Of a stretch of 64,000 bases of DNA, positions 1-11,659 are shown piece after piece (positions within the stretch are counted from its first letter, which is position 1; every line of letters starts with the position of its first letter). The notes beneath the pieces are model-generated. The model was not told the origin of the DNA. It did no database searches and saw only the letters and a program-made list of their open reading frames with translations. The DNA comes from Brachypterus glaber. Its lineage: Eukaryota > Arthropoda > Insecta > Coleoptera > Kateretidae. The stretch lies in NCBI GenBank assembly GCA_958510825.1, contig OY294046.1, positions 6,388,595 to 6,452,594 of the forward strand. The letters are read 5' to 3'. The position numbers and the translations under genes are program-made.

Positions 1-189
1 TTTTCGTACTGTTACCGTAACCTCTTTCCCGATGAGTTATTTTAATGTTTCTGACATTTCTAACCTCACTGCTGTAATGGGGCCCAAAAACTTTAATTAC
101 TGAGATTGCCCTGATGACGTGCAAATTCATGCACGAAAAGTAGGCAACCTACTAATTTCGATATCCTATATCTCACGACTGCCTTACTC

Positions 190-268
190 TTTATAGGAAC
201 TTTTTTTGGTATTTTTGGATGCAGAATCACCTCTTAAATTTTGGCATGGCAATTATTGATGACTGTAT
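190..268. mobile_element. Right end of a TA-flanked inverted-repeat element (family of 52915-53646), decayed
   Basis: The stretch reading TATAGGAACTTTTTTTGGTA up to GGCATGGCAATTATTGATGA matches the right end of the full copy at 53571-53646 with several differences. Nothing else is recognisable between 1 and 189. Confidence 0.5.
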
Positions 269-334
269 GTTTTTATCCAGTTTGAACGATAACATACTGA
301 AGAGCCCCATGCACGTAGCATTTAAATGAACTTT

Positions 335-360
335 TTTAGTTTAGTTTAGTTTAGTTTAGT
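335..360. repeat. (TTTAG)n, about five units
   Basis: Pure pentanucleotide run followed by TATAAAACATTTATTTTGAC. It may mark the end of a retroelement. It is too short, and of the wrong unit, to be an insect telomere. Confidence 0.8.
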
Positions 361-663
361 ATAAAACATTTATTTTGACATCCCTACAGTACTGAAAGGG
401 TTAAAACAATTCTCAACAACTACATATTTTGCATGTTTGCTGATCCTAATTAGAGCTTTTGTCGCGAGTGCTTTTTTATGCCTCAATTGTTTTGCTAATT
501 TGGCCACTTTTGAATCGCACTTTGGTAACATAATAACACACAAAGGACAATTGTTTGTTTTTTTTTCACGATCAAGTATAAATTAACTAGGATGGGCCAA
601 GAAAATTTCAAATTAATTTTTTTTTTAATTACTAGACGCAGCTTTAAGGCCGAGTAGTCTACA

Positions 664-2300
664 AGCTCATCGTAGTTTTTAAGGTATCATTTGACCCAGC
701 ATGAAATATATTCAGTACACTGAAAAAAAATGACTTTCTTGGCTCAAAGTAGTCAACACTCTTGGCAGTTATTCTTTTAGCTTAAAAGATGTGTAGTTTC
801 AAACAAAAGTATTTATCTTGTCCCAAGAAAAGAGTCGCTTTTGAAATATTTTTAGAATTCTCTTGGACCTGGCGCATTTGAGGCAAAAACCATTTATCTT
901 GTTTTAAGATTGTTAAAAATTAAATAATTTTAAATGCTTTGGCCAAAGAATTTTTCTTTTGAGACAAAACTACTTGCATTTCACACAAGATCAAAAAAAA
1001 ATAAGTTAAAGAATCAGAAAGATCTTGGCAAGTGAATTATATTTTCATGTTAAGAGAAGACGCTTTTGGACGTATTCTAGAGTGCGAAGCATTTGGCCTA
1101 ATTGCATATGCCATTACCGCAAAGGATCCTTTTTTTCAGGGTACGATGCCGGTATATGAAACCTTATTTTTTTGTCACTATGCCGTCACTTTTGGGCGGT
1201 ACAAGTGAGTACAAAGGTAAATTGAATTTGTCATCCGGACACCCGGGTGCACCCCCTTTTAAGGTCATTTGACCCAGTACGGCGTTTGTACAGTTCGATT
1301 TGTATGCTTTCATAGATTCATTATTGAGCAACGCCGTACATTTTTGCTGGTTTCAAGGGCGGGAACCGTGAAATTTCACCTTAAATGAATTTTTCTCGAA
1401 AACGGTTAATCTTACAGTATTATAACAAGAGTACCTTTTTTGTGTATTTTGACATGAGGAATCATATTCCAAAAATAAAATTACATAAAAGTTACACAGA
1501 AAAAAGTTTAAGACAAAAAACAGATAAAGTACCCCTATTTCGCACACCCCTGGTTAAAATAAGTACATGAAAATAACATACTAAGATACACCTTATTAAG
1601 ATTAGTTCATGTGTAAAACCTTCTTGCTATATCTCAAAGGGTTCTTGAGTTATTAAATAAAAAGCCTATTTTTTCCAAAGGGACTTAGCTCCCTTACGAT
1701 TCAGTTTTAGACATGTTTATAGGAACATTTTGTCATATTTTATGATGTTGAATCACCCCTTAAAATTTTGGATCTTATTTCAAAGACACTAGTTAAATGG
1801 TAGGGGTTTCCGCCCAGGTTTTCTCGCCCTTGTACCAGCAAAAATGTACGGCGTTGCTGAATGATGAATCCATGAAAGCGTAAAAATCGAATTGTACAAA
1901 CGCAATACTGGGTCAAATGACCTGAAAAGGGGTGTCCGGATGACAAATTCAATTTACCTGTGTACTAACTTGTACTCACTTTTAAATTTTGGATCCTATT
2001 TCAAAGACACTAGTTAAATGGTAGGGGGTTGCGCCCAGGTTTTCTCGCCCTTGTACCAGCAAAAATGTACGGCGTTGCTGAATAATAAATCCATGAAAGC
2101 GTAAAAATCGAATTGTACAAACGCAGTGCTGGGTCAAATGACCTGAAAAGGGGTGTCCGGATGACAAATTCAATTTACCTGTACTCACTTGTACAGTGAC
2201 GGCATAGTGACTAAATTTATGGTTTCATATACCGGCGTCGTACTGAAAATAATTTATGCTGGGTCAAACGACCCCTTAAAAATTACGATGATTTGTTTTT
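664..2300. mobile_element. Foldback element with long arms, interrupted by other elements
   Basis: Sequence at 664-718 plus 1141-1360 is the reverse complement of about 2020-2300 (GGTATATGAAACC against GGTTTCATATACC, and TGACCCAGCATGAAAT against TTTATGCTGGGTCA). The right arm is partly duplicated, with near-identical segments at about 1775-1978 and 2005-2190. The middle (about 1361-1780) resembles the 1.17-kb foldback family found at 48.7-60 kb. A short element (719-1140) interrupts the left arm. No coding potential. Confidence 0.7.
719..1140. mobile_element. Short inverted-repeat element inserted in the foldback left arm
   Basis: Ends are CTGAAAAAAA and TTTTTTTCAGG with GTAC on both sides (715-718 and 1141-1144). 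The right arm of the host foldback (about 2220-2250) shows the uninterrupted sequence with a single GTAC, so this is a real insertion with a 4-base target duplication. It has no ORF and contains repeated CTTGGC-like words. Confidence 0.65.
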
Positions 2301-2339
2301 TTTTCCAGCTAATTTGGACTTTCTTGGTTTTAAGTCAAT

Positions 2340-2915
2340 CGGTTAACCCTCAGCCACAGACACCTTATTTATAGAACGTTACTACAGACATAGGGTAAAA
2401 ATTACGCCTCCCTTTAAACAATTCAAATTAAATATTTTTTTAATTTTGACTTATTTATCGTTAAACGTGTTCTTAATAGCTTTAATTATGATTATTTAAT
2501 TATAAATGAGTTATTTATATAATATAATTTAGACTAAACTGTAATTTTTTGTTAATTTTGACTGGGTAGGGAAATTTAGTTCAATAACTTAAAAACTTAA
2601 TCAAAAATAAGCAACATAAACAAAAAATTAAAAAAAATAATATTTTTTTTGCAATGGATAAACCATATTGTTCTATTATTTCGTACTTACAAAGATGGCG
2701 TATTTTTTAGGCCGCCAAATTTTAAATTAACACGTGAAAAATCACTGTGCAACATACCAACTTCTCCGCTGGAATTTAGGGCTTTAAATGAATGTCCGAA
2801 AGGTACTGAGACGCGGAAAGCCGTAGTTAGTCGGAGTTGGGAGAAATCACAAACTGTATACTATCCAGGCGTAAAATTTACGCGTGTCTTTGGTAGAGGG
2901 TTAAACATTTTTAGT
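2340..2915. mobile_element. Inverted-repeat element, relatives at 27667-27800 and 50318-50455
   Basis: The left part (GAACGTTACTACAGACA, then GTAAAAATTACGCC) and right part (GGCGTAAAATTTACGCGTGT) are inverted versions of each other. The left end recurs at 27667 and the right part (AATGTCCGAAAGGTACTGAG) at 50320. The open frame inside (2649-2990) has no protein-like features. Confidence 0.55.
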
Positions 2916-3119
2916 CAAATTCACAGCTATTTATTTATTTATTTCATCTTGCTATTGCGGATTATCCACAACAGCAAAATTCCATGGTAAAATGTGTAAA
3001 ATGAAAAACGAAATGCAAAACACGAAGATGTTTTTCTTTTGTGCTACAAAATCAAGTAAACAATTTTGAAAACAGCAAAAACATTTGATATGTATTCATA
3101 TAGTATATATATACGATTC

Positions 3120-4576
3120 ACCTGGGTGATTTTAAATAAAAATTTCGTGGACCCCTACATTTTTTGGACTAAAACATACCTGATGACATAAGAAATCAAT
3201 TTCCATTTGAAAGAAAATCGTAGAAGATACACTTTTTTAGAAAGATAAAAAAACGTTTTTTTGAGTAATAGGGTGTGTCAAAAAAATCCGATTTGCGAAA
3301 TCGAAAACGCTCTCTGGCTCAAAAGTTGCTCCTTAGTAAAAAAACTGTGACCACTAAAAAATGAGCCAAATCGATTAATGTTTAGAGGTAGCTCAAAGCA
3401 CTCAAACTTTGAAAAATATCGGTACCTGTTTTTCGGATAAAAAGTGATTGTATATAAAATTAAGGAAATTTTGGAGGGTTTCTTTGGTAATATTTGGAAA
3501 CAATACTAATTGTGAGAAAACTAAAAAAATTATATTTCCCTTCCCTTAAGTTAGAACATAAAAAAATCGCAAATTATTACAAGATTTTGCGAAAATTTAT
3601 TGAAAATGCGCATATTTAAAAGGACATAACTTCCTTAGGAATGATTTTTTGGCCAAGGTGCATATAAACTTTTTCTATGTTTTTAATGTTAAATAACCAC
3701 TCATTACTAAAATATTTGTTTTTTGCTTTATATTTTTTAATTTTTTAATTTTTGGTTCTTCATGCGTAAAAATTTATTTTTAAATGCATTTATCTTTAAA
3801 ACGGTTAAACCTGCGATGTTAAACCACAGAAACTTTTTTGTATATTTTTACATAAAAAAGTATTCCAACCAAAAAATCAAGAAAAAGCACACCGAAAAAC
3901 GTTTTAGGCAAAAACCAGAAAATCCACCCGGTTTCTAATCGAAATTAATTTTTTTTACTCAACTTGAGGATAAAAATTATATTTTCTGTATGGTCATGTA
4001 GGTTAACATGTATATATGCTTATATACTAATATATAATTTTGCAGATTTTTTATTTAAAACTATTTTTTATGCACTTTTAAAAACTTGCAAAAATTAAAT
4101 TTTCGCGAAATCTTCAAACAATTGGCGATTTTTTTATGCTCTAACTTAAGGGGAGGGGGGGATATAATTGTTTTAGTTCTTACATTTAGTATTGTTTCCA
4201 AATATTACCAAAGAAACCCTCCAAAAGTTCCTCAATTTTTATCGGTATCAGTTTTTATCCGAAAAACAGGTACCGATTTTTTTTTTAAGTTTGAGTGCTT
4301 TGAGCTACCTCTAAACATTTATCGATTTGGCTCATTTTTGAGTGGCCACTGTTTTTTACTAAGGAGCAACTTTTAAGCCAGAGAGCGTTTTTGATTTTGA
4401 AAATCGCGATTTTTTGACACACCTTATTACTCAAAAAAACGTTTTTTTATCTGTCTAAAAAAGTGTATCTTTAACGATTTTCTTTCAAATGGGAATTGAT
4501 TTCTGATGTCATCAGTTATGTTTTAGTCCAAAAAATGTAGGGGTCCACGAAATTTTTATTTAAAATCGCCCAGGTA
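3120..4576. mobile_element. 1.45-kb foldback element with arms of about 0.7 kb
   Basis: From TTCACCTGGGTGATTTTAAA to TTTAAAATCGCCCAGGT the two halves are imperfect reverse complements (GTGGACCCCTACATTTTTTG against CAAAAAATGTAGGGGTCCAC). The dyad centre is near 3850. Frames inside are side effects of the repeat. Confidence 0.75.
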
Positions 4577-4930
4577 AACCGTAAACTATATATAGTATTT
4601 AAATCTTTCAATTTTGTATATTTGATCGAAATTAAACATATTTGAGCCATCATAATATTCAATATACTGGTGCATATTGCTCAATTTTATGCCTGTTTTG
4701 CATACCAAATTAAGGACTTAATAAGCAAATTTACATATTCAATTACGAATTACTTCTTAATTCAGTTAACTAATTTGCAGTAGGTAGGTTCTTTCCTGCT
4801 GAATAATCGCTTATATGCTTGGAAACTGCGAAAGTTTTACCAAAATGTCTTTTTACTTTCGAAGGACAGGAAAAAAGATAGTTAATAAATATGTTAGGGC
4901 AAATAGATTTTTTATAATTTCAAGTATATA

Positions 4931-5765
4931 CAGTGCGTGCATTAAGTCTGGAATCACCCGAATAACTTTTTAGTTACAAGTAAAATACAAAAATCCTCAG
5001 ACAGGTCAATTTATATTTTTAATTCTGCAAATTTTGGTCTAAAAAAAGTTATCAAAATTGGCACCCCCTTGCACCCTCACCACCCAACTTTTTTTTTTCA
5101 AATAGCAACCTACCCCTTGTGATACATCATTGGAAAGGTAATTTAATAAGCTTTCCAACAGTGTATGATAAAGCCTAATTTGTTAAAAGGTCTATGAAAA
5201 AACGCATGTTTTATTTAAACATTGTTAGTGTGAAATATTACGCATAATATGGTAATTGTTGCCCTATTTCCTACTTGGCACCTTCCTGAGAATCTAAATA
5301 AGGTTGTTTTAAACTTATTGTAATATTTTATACCCTGTTGAAAAATGCAATTTTTTTTCTTTTTATTGACCAATTTTATGTTTACTATTTAATCGATTTT
5401 AATCCCGTTTTTTTACTGTCCACTGTCAAAGAGCTGAAGGACATCAATTTGAACATTTATAGTGAACTAAAGTTATACTTTACATGTCTTTATAATAAAC
5501 TAAATTGTGCATTTTATCATTAGCCCTTTACCAAATTAGGCTTTATTATACACCGTTGGAAAGCTTCTTAAATTACCTTTCCAACAAAGTGTCACAAAGG
5601 GTAGGTTGCTATTTGAAAAAAAAAGTTGGGGGTGCAAATTTTAATAACTTTTATTACACCATAATTTGCAAAATTAAAAATAAAAATCGACCTATCCGAG
5701 GGTTTTTGTGTTTTACTTGTAACTAAAAAGTTAATCGGGTGATTCCAGACTTAATGCACGCACTG
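4931..5765. mobile_element. TA-flanked inverted-repeat element, copy 1 (835 bp)
   Basis: Begins CAGTGCGTGCATTAAGTCTG and ends with its reverse complement, between TA dinucleotides. The body is itself a large imperfect palindrome (TTGGAAAGGTAATTTAATAA against a near match). A second copy in the opposite sense is at 41181-42032. A 61-residue frame is shared by the copies, but it looks like repeat sequence, not a protein. TA duplication and CAGTG ends suggest a Tc1/mariner-type non-autonomous element. Confidence 0.8.
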
Positions 5766-5859
5766 TATATTATTTTTAAGGTTAATCTGAAGGTTTAGAA
5801 GCCGTACACTACAAAAAAACAGCCGTCTCGAATGAGTGAGAATACTTTCTCATAAAAAA

Positions 5860-6190
5860 ATTACGTCCAGAAATAATTTATTACATTTTGGGGAGGGGGT
5901 GGGGGTGTCATGAAAAAAATTATATAAAATTGTTTTGTGTAATTTTATTTTACCTTTTGGGTAGTTTTTAATTTTTTTTTTTCATTAGGAATACTAAAAA
6001 AGTTATGTACAGAAACAAGTTATTACCTTTTAGGAAAGAAAATCATAATAAATATTTTTATGTAATTTTATTTTACCTTTTACTCGACCTTTTAGATGAT
6101 TTTCAAATGTTTCTTCTATTTTTAATAATAAAGAAGTTATGTCCAGAAACATATTTTATATTTTGGGGGAGAGCATTACAAATGCTAAAA
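5860..6190. repeat. Degenerate tandem repeat, unit about 130 bp, about 2.5 copies
   Basis: AAGTTATGTCCAGAAACA-like text recurs near 5866, 6000 and 6135, each followed by an AT-rich stretch with TTTTATTTTACCTTTT. A G-rich patch (GGGGAGGGGGTGGGGGTG) is at 5890-5907. The following 6191-6900, presumed 5' to gene 1, shows only AT-rich sequence and a small AGTAGGTC/GACCTACT hairpin at 6515-6551. Confidence 0.55.
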
Positions 6191-6916
6191 ATTGCATTTT
6201 CACCAATAGGAATAGGACCTTAACTCAATCACACATACATATTTAATTTTTCTCCGACATGAAATATGAAGTAATGAAAAACTTGTAGATTTTTTTAAAT
6301 TCAATGGACTGCCACCTATTTAGATTAGATATAGAGAGAAGTTCTACAGAAAGAGATAAAAGTATAATTATTATTGTTTTGAAATAAAATTATACATATT
6401 TTAGGAAAAAATAATATTTTAGAATATACTTTAAATTACATTAAGGTAAGATATTTGTTTTTTTTTTTAAGTAAAAAACTATTTTTTTAATTTTTATAAC
6501 ACAGCTATGTGTACAGTAGGTCTAAAGTTTCCTAGGGAGCGTATGACCTACTCCTTAATTTGACAGTCATTGATAATACCCCGTTTTGTGTAAAGATTTT
6601 GTACTTGTTGTTGTGTTTAATAAGTTGTTTTATATATTCTTTAATAATTTTGCATATAATGCATATTTTTTTGTGGCACTTTGATGAAATCCAAATATAA
6701 TATTTTTAGGGAATTTTCTTTTTGGGTTGCTATTGAAGACCTAAATTTATGTTGCCTAACATATTGGACTGCTGTCCATTATAATTACATGTCAGTTTAC
6801 ATTGCTCATCTTGCATATTGCTCTTATGAAAAATTTTACGAATCGGTCTATGGCTAACCTCCTATCCTAAAAATCATATTTTTTTTTCAGTTTTTTTTTT
6901 GTTTCAGCTAAACATA

Positions 6917-7076
6917 ATGAAAGCATACTTAGCAGTAGCGACAATCGCCCTGCTGGTTACGGCAAGCAAAGCGGGACAAATCGTCACAGCCTACAACCTC
7001 ATCTCCCAGCCAGAAATCCACTCTCCGTTAGCGTATTCCACGTTGGGATCTGAACTATCTGTACCACTAGTGCCAG
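6917..7076 (+). CDS. Gene 1 coding exon 1 (signal peptide)
   Basis: Fifty-three full codons plus the first base of a glycine codon. It is clearly richer in G and C than its surroundings. Two acceptor-like sites lie just upstream (TTTTTTTCAG ending at 6890 and TTTCAG ending at 6907), and both leave a short 5' leader before the ATG. Confidence 0.72.
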
Positions 7077-8293
7077 GTACAAAAATATAAAAAAAATATT
7101 GATACCATCAAAAGAATACCATATTTTTTTCCAAGACAATTTTTTGGGGTTGTAAATAGGGTTGAAAATGGGAATTTTCAAAAAAAAATCCTAAAAAAAT
7201 CAGACAGATTAAAAAAAAGGGTTAATTTTATGATGAAAATGCGTAAATTATACTTTTCGTACGACCTAGTGTAGACGAAATAAAGAAAAATGCATGTTCA
7301 GTATATATCCACGTTAGGATATATTTCTATCGCACGAGTACATAGTGCATATTTGAATGAAATGACAACTATGCACACTCATTTATCCAAACGAGTACAC
7401 ATAGCTTTCATTTTGACAAAAGTCATTTGACGTTTATAAAATTTTGAAATGTCAAAATTAAACAAGTAATTCTTTAAAATATACATTAAAGAGTCTAGAC
7501 TGTAGATCGAAAGAAAAATGTTGTTCGCAACTCTTATGCGACAAGTCCTTAGTGCACTCGAATGATTTTTTGACTTCGCTTCGCGTCGTCAAAAAAACTT
7601 CATTCTCGTGCACTAAGGACTAAAATCGCTTACTCGTTACGAAAACTACTATTAAATAGTTATTTGTGGTACTAGTGGGTAAAGTAAGATATTTCCCATG
7701 AGAAATTTAACCTGCGAGGCGTCAGCCAAGCAGGTTAATTTTCGAGTGGGCAATATCGGTTTACCCATGAGTGCCATACAATGTTTTATCCAATAAATAG
7801 CTTAAAAATTCATATTTTTATTAAAAATTTTAATGACATTTACAAGAAAATAATTTGACAAGTGACAGTTGAGTGGGTAAAATAAATAATTATCCACTCA
7901 ATAAAGTAAAAGCCACGCGGGGGTTATTATTGAGTTTATCTATTTAAAATAAAGCTGGTAATTGTCTTATTATCTGTATAAATTGGATAAACTAATTTTA
8001 AATAATAAATAATGATAATAAATAAAATTTTACAAAAAAAAAATCTTTAGCCAAAAAATAAATAAATAAAAATTGAAAACCCGAATGTTTTTGGCAAGAA
8101 TTGGGGTGGGATAAGGGGATAAAATGGGGTAAAAACAATTAATTTTAAAAACATTTTTTTTTCATTGTTTTTTTCTTTTTCAAAAAAAAGAAACTTTGAA
8201 TGATTTTTTTTCAAATTTTTTTTGTTTTCCAAAAAAACCTTTTTTTTGTTTAAATAAACTTACAGGGGAAAGTATTATTTTGTTGACAGCTAA

Positions 8294-8387
<94 letters not shown>

Positions 8388-8699
8388 TTGAATACTTAAA
8401 CAATAAAAAAAGTAGATATTGTTTTGTTGTGAGGACTGTTTGTTCCAGGTATCGTTCCGGCTCACACCCAACCGCAAAGTCAAGCTCATCCCGCCGTCGT
8501 CCAAAATGCAATCGCCGAATCCCAGTTGCCTCCTGAATTGTTGAACAACTTTTACAAAAATCCCGCAATTGCAGCAGGCCTGGCCAAGTCATCCTGGTTT
8601 GGCGATAAAGAATTCCCAGTTCATCACCGGGAAGCCGAGAAAATCTCGAGAGAGCAAATTTATAAAATTGTCAGTAGATTGCAGCACAGAAGAAGATAG
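6917..8699 (+). CDS. Gene 1: small secreted protein, two coding exons (6917-7076, 8449-8699)
   Basis: Joining 6917-7076 to 8449-8699 gives 136 residues plus a TAG stop. Residues 1-19 form a signal peptide (Met-Lys, hydrophobic AYLAVATIALLVTAS, then KAG). The mature part has a Gln/His/Pro-rich stretch (about 56-70), then the segment LPPELLNNFYKNP and IAAGLAKSSWFGDKEFPVHH, and a charged amphipathic end finishing in RLQHRRR. The donor at 7077 (CCAG then GTAC) and the acceptor before 8449 (TTCCAG) split a glycine codon (phase 1), and the frame is preserved. The start is the first ATG after a TTTCAG acceptor-like site ending at 6907, so an upstream non-coding exon is likely. I do not recognise a named domain; a secreted or cuticle-associated role is inference from the signal peptide and composition. 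The clean stop argues that this is a complete gene rather than the 5' part of the chitin-binding gene 28 kb downstream. Confidence 0.72.
7253..7657. mobile_element. Hairpin element copy 1, in the intron of gene 1
   Basis: Contains GTCCTTAGTGCAC (7545-7557) and its reverse complement (7608-7620) around a CG-rich core GACTTCGCTTCGCGTCGTC. About 290 bases on the left side carry TGACGTTT/TGACAAAAGTCA motifs. The same block in opposite orientation is at 50778-51131, beyond the 3' end of gene 2. Confidence 0.75.
7668..7775. repeat. Nested hairpin with GC-rich core
   Basis: GGTACTAGTGGGTAAA pairs with TTTACCCATGAGTGCC, and inside it AACCTGC (7709-7715) pairs with GCAGGTT (7730-7736) around GAGGCGTCAGCCAA. 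The AT-rich sequence after it (to about 7960) includes a second GTGGGTAAA-like stretch. Confidence 0.6.
8298..8388. repeat. (ATT)n microsatellite, about 30 units
   Basis: Pure ATT run in the intron of gene 1, 60 bases before the exon 2 acceptor. The poly-Ile and poly-Asn frames over it are artefacts. Confidence 0.98.
8449..8699 (+). CDS. Gene 1 coding exon 2 (terminal)
   Basis: Starts after TGTTCCAG and encodes 82 residues ending in RLQHRRR and TAG. A weak in-phase GT at 8670 (ATT then GTCAGT) could in principle splice to the exon at 42698. The coding character continues past 8670 to the stop, so the terminal-exon reading is preferred. A possible polyadenylation signal AATAAA is at 9078, inside a repeat remnant. 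Confidence 0.7.
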
Positions 8700-8756
8700 A
8701 TGCATTTTTAACGATACTTTAAACAGTTGTTGTATGTTAGATCTATACTGAGAGAA

Positions 8757-9340
8757 AGATTTCGATATAAAGCCTTTTCGGAGTGCTTACCAAAGTTGCG
8801 GTTATGGTTACGATGGGTAATATATTTGTTCAAATTATTTAGCAATACTTCTAAATGTGTTGGTTACACTGAACATTGCTGTAGTAAACATAACCTAATA
8901 TTGTATTTTGTTTGTTCTGTCAAGATAGATAGTGAAAGGACTTTTGTCAAAATACAAGAATTTCATTAATTTCGTAATAAGAAATGGTAAGATGTAAAAA
9001 AAACTGCACACATACCGCCTGTTTGAAAGTAAACAAAACATATGAAACAAAGATCAAGGCTGACGTGTATTTTTTTTAATAAAACACAGAGCGTCGAACG
9101 GACCGTGTCCCGACTACAATCACTTCAGCCTTGATCTGATCGTTCTATCTTCGTTTTCTCTGTTTTGTATAATCTGAAATGCACTGTATAAGAAAGAAAT
9201 ACGATATTAGGAAAATATGTAATAATAACCAAACTTTATAACCGCTCTGAAAGTTTTATATTAATTTATATATAAAAACATGTGACCAAAACTTTGGTAA
9301 CCAAAACGAAAAGGCCTATACTGATTACACTGTAATTAAT
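8757..9340. mobile_element. Decayed inverted-repeat element 3' of gene 1
   Basis: The left side (AAAGCCTTTTCGGAGTGCTT, then ACCAAAGTT) and right side (AACTTTGGTAACCAAAACG, then AAAAGGCCTATA) are inverted versions of each other. A related inverted pair lies at 13220-13560. Within it, AGATCAAGGCTGA (9051-9063) and its exact complement (9125-9137) form a separate hairpin. From 9341 to 10420 I see only AT-rich sequence. Confidence 0.5.
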
Positions 9341-10420
9341 TTGTATAAATAAGTAATATAATGTACTAATATTACATTCATAAATGCAATATTACATAAT
9401 ATGATATTATCATATATATATATAAAGAAACTGCAATGTTTTCACATAAAATTTCACATTAAAATTATTTTTTATAGACTCTTTTGTACAAATGCATAAT
9501 TTATTATGTATATTATAAAAAATGTTCAAAATCATATGAAGCTAACGGCTTAACCTACTTTGCGCTTTGTTTTGAATTTAATATTTATATTTTTTATGAA
9601 AAAAAAAAACAAACAAACAAGCAAGAGCACTTTGAGGAAACAACAAGTATTATTATTTTCTGTTTTAGATTTTTTATCGATATAAATAATCATTGAGGCG
9701 AAATGAATCAAATTAATAATACTGTAAATATATGGACGCCTCAAATAAATTATAGTTTCTATTTAACAAGTAAGTAGTTTAGGCCGTTCTAGTACTGATA
9801 ACCTCATTATAAAGCCTTATATTTAAAATAAAGCTAGCAAATCAAACTGAATTTTTTGCCCCTTTTGTAGAGGCGTACACGCGTAGCTTCTCTACGACCA
9901 ATTTTTCGGAATATGTTTAAAAGAACTTTTTTCACATTTCTTGATTTAGAATTGCCCCTTTAAAAGAATGATGCTATTTATAAATTACCCCGTATGGCAA
10001 CTTTAGTTAATGAATTGTTGTTACTGTAACAGAACTACGTTATGTTTTACTGTAACAACTTGTATTCCATAAAAAATGCTGGTTGTTGTTGTATACAAAA
10101 TCGTTTAATTTAATAAGTTAACAATTTCTCAGTGCACGTATCATTTATTTCATTTTAATGAATAGTTTAAAATATGGTGTTTTAAATCTCAAATGCAAAT
10201 TTAAATTAAGTTAAATAAATAACAAAACTGTGATAAATAACCTATATCTAAGCACATGGTTCTCTCAGTATTTGTGTGAATTATTTGTGAATGTATATGA
10301 CTTTTTTATTTATTTAGGTATGTGTAAATAAACTTATTTTTTAAATATATGCTTTTTCTTTCTTTTCTTCTTTCATTCTCATCTAGAACTGCGCGAAAGG
10401 TCTTTTTGTTTATTATTGTT

Positions 10421-10597
10421 TGGGGAGATTTTTCGTCCATCGACAGGGTATTCGCCATGCATAGAAGAGCTGTCAGAATAATTGGGGATCGGAGTTACAA
10501 AGTTGAGTGCAGGGAGAAATTTGTTGAACTGAAAATTATAACATTTCCTTCTCTCTTCATTTATAACTGTGTTCTGTGCCCATTCTGTCCAGTTTAA
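10421..10597 (+). pseudogene. Non-LTR retrotransposon (LINE) reverse transcriptase, C-terminal scrap
   Basis: The frame reads WGDFSSIDRVFAMHRRAVR, then IIGDRSYKVECREKFVELKI and TFPSLFIYNCVL. This is the region just after the fingers/palm in Jockey-like reverse transcriptases, recognised by RRAxRII and ECREKFxxLKIxTxPxLxIY. A related, better copy is at 26602-26993 on the other strand. Only about 59 residues remain, without catalytic residues. Confidence 0.75.
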
Positions 10598-10737
10598 CAA
10601 AAATATCTCTAGAGATATTATGTAGATATACATTAGATAATATATCCCCTCCTAGATGCGCCTTGAGTCCACGTCTAACCGAAATGTTTTCATTGCTATA
10701 TCCAGGTAGATTTTACCTTCCCGATTCTGGTCACCAC

Positions 10738-10812
10738 CCACCGCTATAGTGGTTTGTTAACAAATATATTATACTTTACCTTCTAGCAACCTTACCGCTA
10801 TAGTGGTTTGTT
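10738..10812. repeat. Direct repeat of ACCGCTATAGTGGTTTGTT, 55 bp apart
   Basis: Two exact copies about 55 bases apart. Downstream, a perfect hairpin GTGTGACCC/GGGTCACAC sits at 11057-11079. The rest of 10600-11420 shows nothing further. Confidence 0.7.
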
Positions 10813-11428
10813 TACAATTGGCTTTGTTTATGTTCTACATAAAAGAAATCAGCATTAATGCCATATCTATGTATATATGATCTAATGGATATATACGGTA
10901 CGACTCTCGTTTAAAAAGTGATATTTGTCCGCATTTTCTCAGGCTTTCAAAATTGGAAAACCGTCTGAACTAATACTGCTTTAAGTTAACGTAAGCGATC
11001 ATGTGTAGTACACATTGTGTACCATATTGGTGCGCACCCTGTTTTCTGCACGGACCGTGTGACCCTATTTGGGTCACACACACCCACATGGTTGGTAATG
11101 TTCCTAGTTGTGGGGGTCTCACAGGGGCGCATCTACATAAGTTTTAAATGTAGTGTTTGGTAATCCTGGGGCCTGGAAAACAAAATGGTTTTCTTCCTAA
11201 AAACTCGTTCATTGCAACTAATTAAAAAAAATCATAAATGAAACTTCCTTTCAATTAAGGTCCAGGAATAAATTTTCAAAATTTAATCTTTAACGTGTTA
11301 ATAAACTTCCTCCTGCCCATCGCTTTCTTCCAGTGACAAGGTTTAAATTTTAATATTAAATACCTTCTTTTCAAAAGAATATTTTTTTAACTTTAAATTT
11401 ACCTCACATTCTCTGGGTAATTAAAATT

Positions 11429-11530
11429 TTCGTGTGGTATTCAATATTCAATAATAACATTTTCGCTATGGTGTTCAATGCTAAAATTTTCGCTATGGTG
11501 TTCAATACTAAAATTTTCGCTATGGTGTTA
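11429..11530. repeat. Tandem repeat, unit about 33 bp
   Basis: The unit ATTTTCGCTATGGTGTTCAA occurs clearly twice plus a partial third and a degenerate first copy (ATTTTCGTGTGGTATTCAAT). Confidence 0.8.
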
Positions 11531-11659
11531 CTTACTTTTTTTATATGTTACATATTACATTCTTCTTGTATTATTATTTTATGAAAATTACTATTTTTGG
11601 ATAGCACCAAATAAATATGATTATAATAATATTTCCTACATGATGCTTTTTGAAATTGA

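Noticed and set aside
335..360. Telomere-type repeat
   Set aside because: TTTAG is not the insect telomere unit and only about five copies exist inside other repeats.
2649..2990. 113-residue + strand frame
   Set aside because: Lies across the two ends of an inverted-repeat element, and the part shared with 50318-50455 is not frame-conserved.
5338..5523. 61-residue frame (MKNAIFFLFIDQFYVYYLID) also found at 41441-41626
   Set aside because: Conserved only because the whole inverted-repeat element is; low-complexity, with no start context and no known motif.
8196..8504. Poly-Ile and poly-Asn frames
   Set aside because: Translation of the (ATT)n microsatellite next to gene 1 exon 2.
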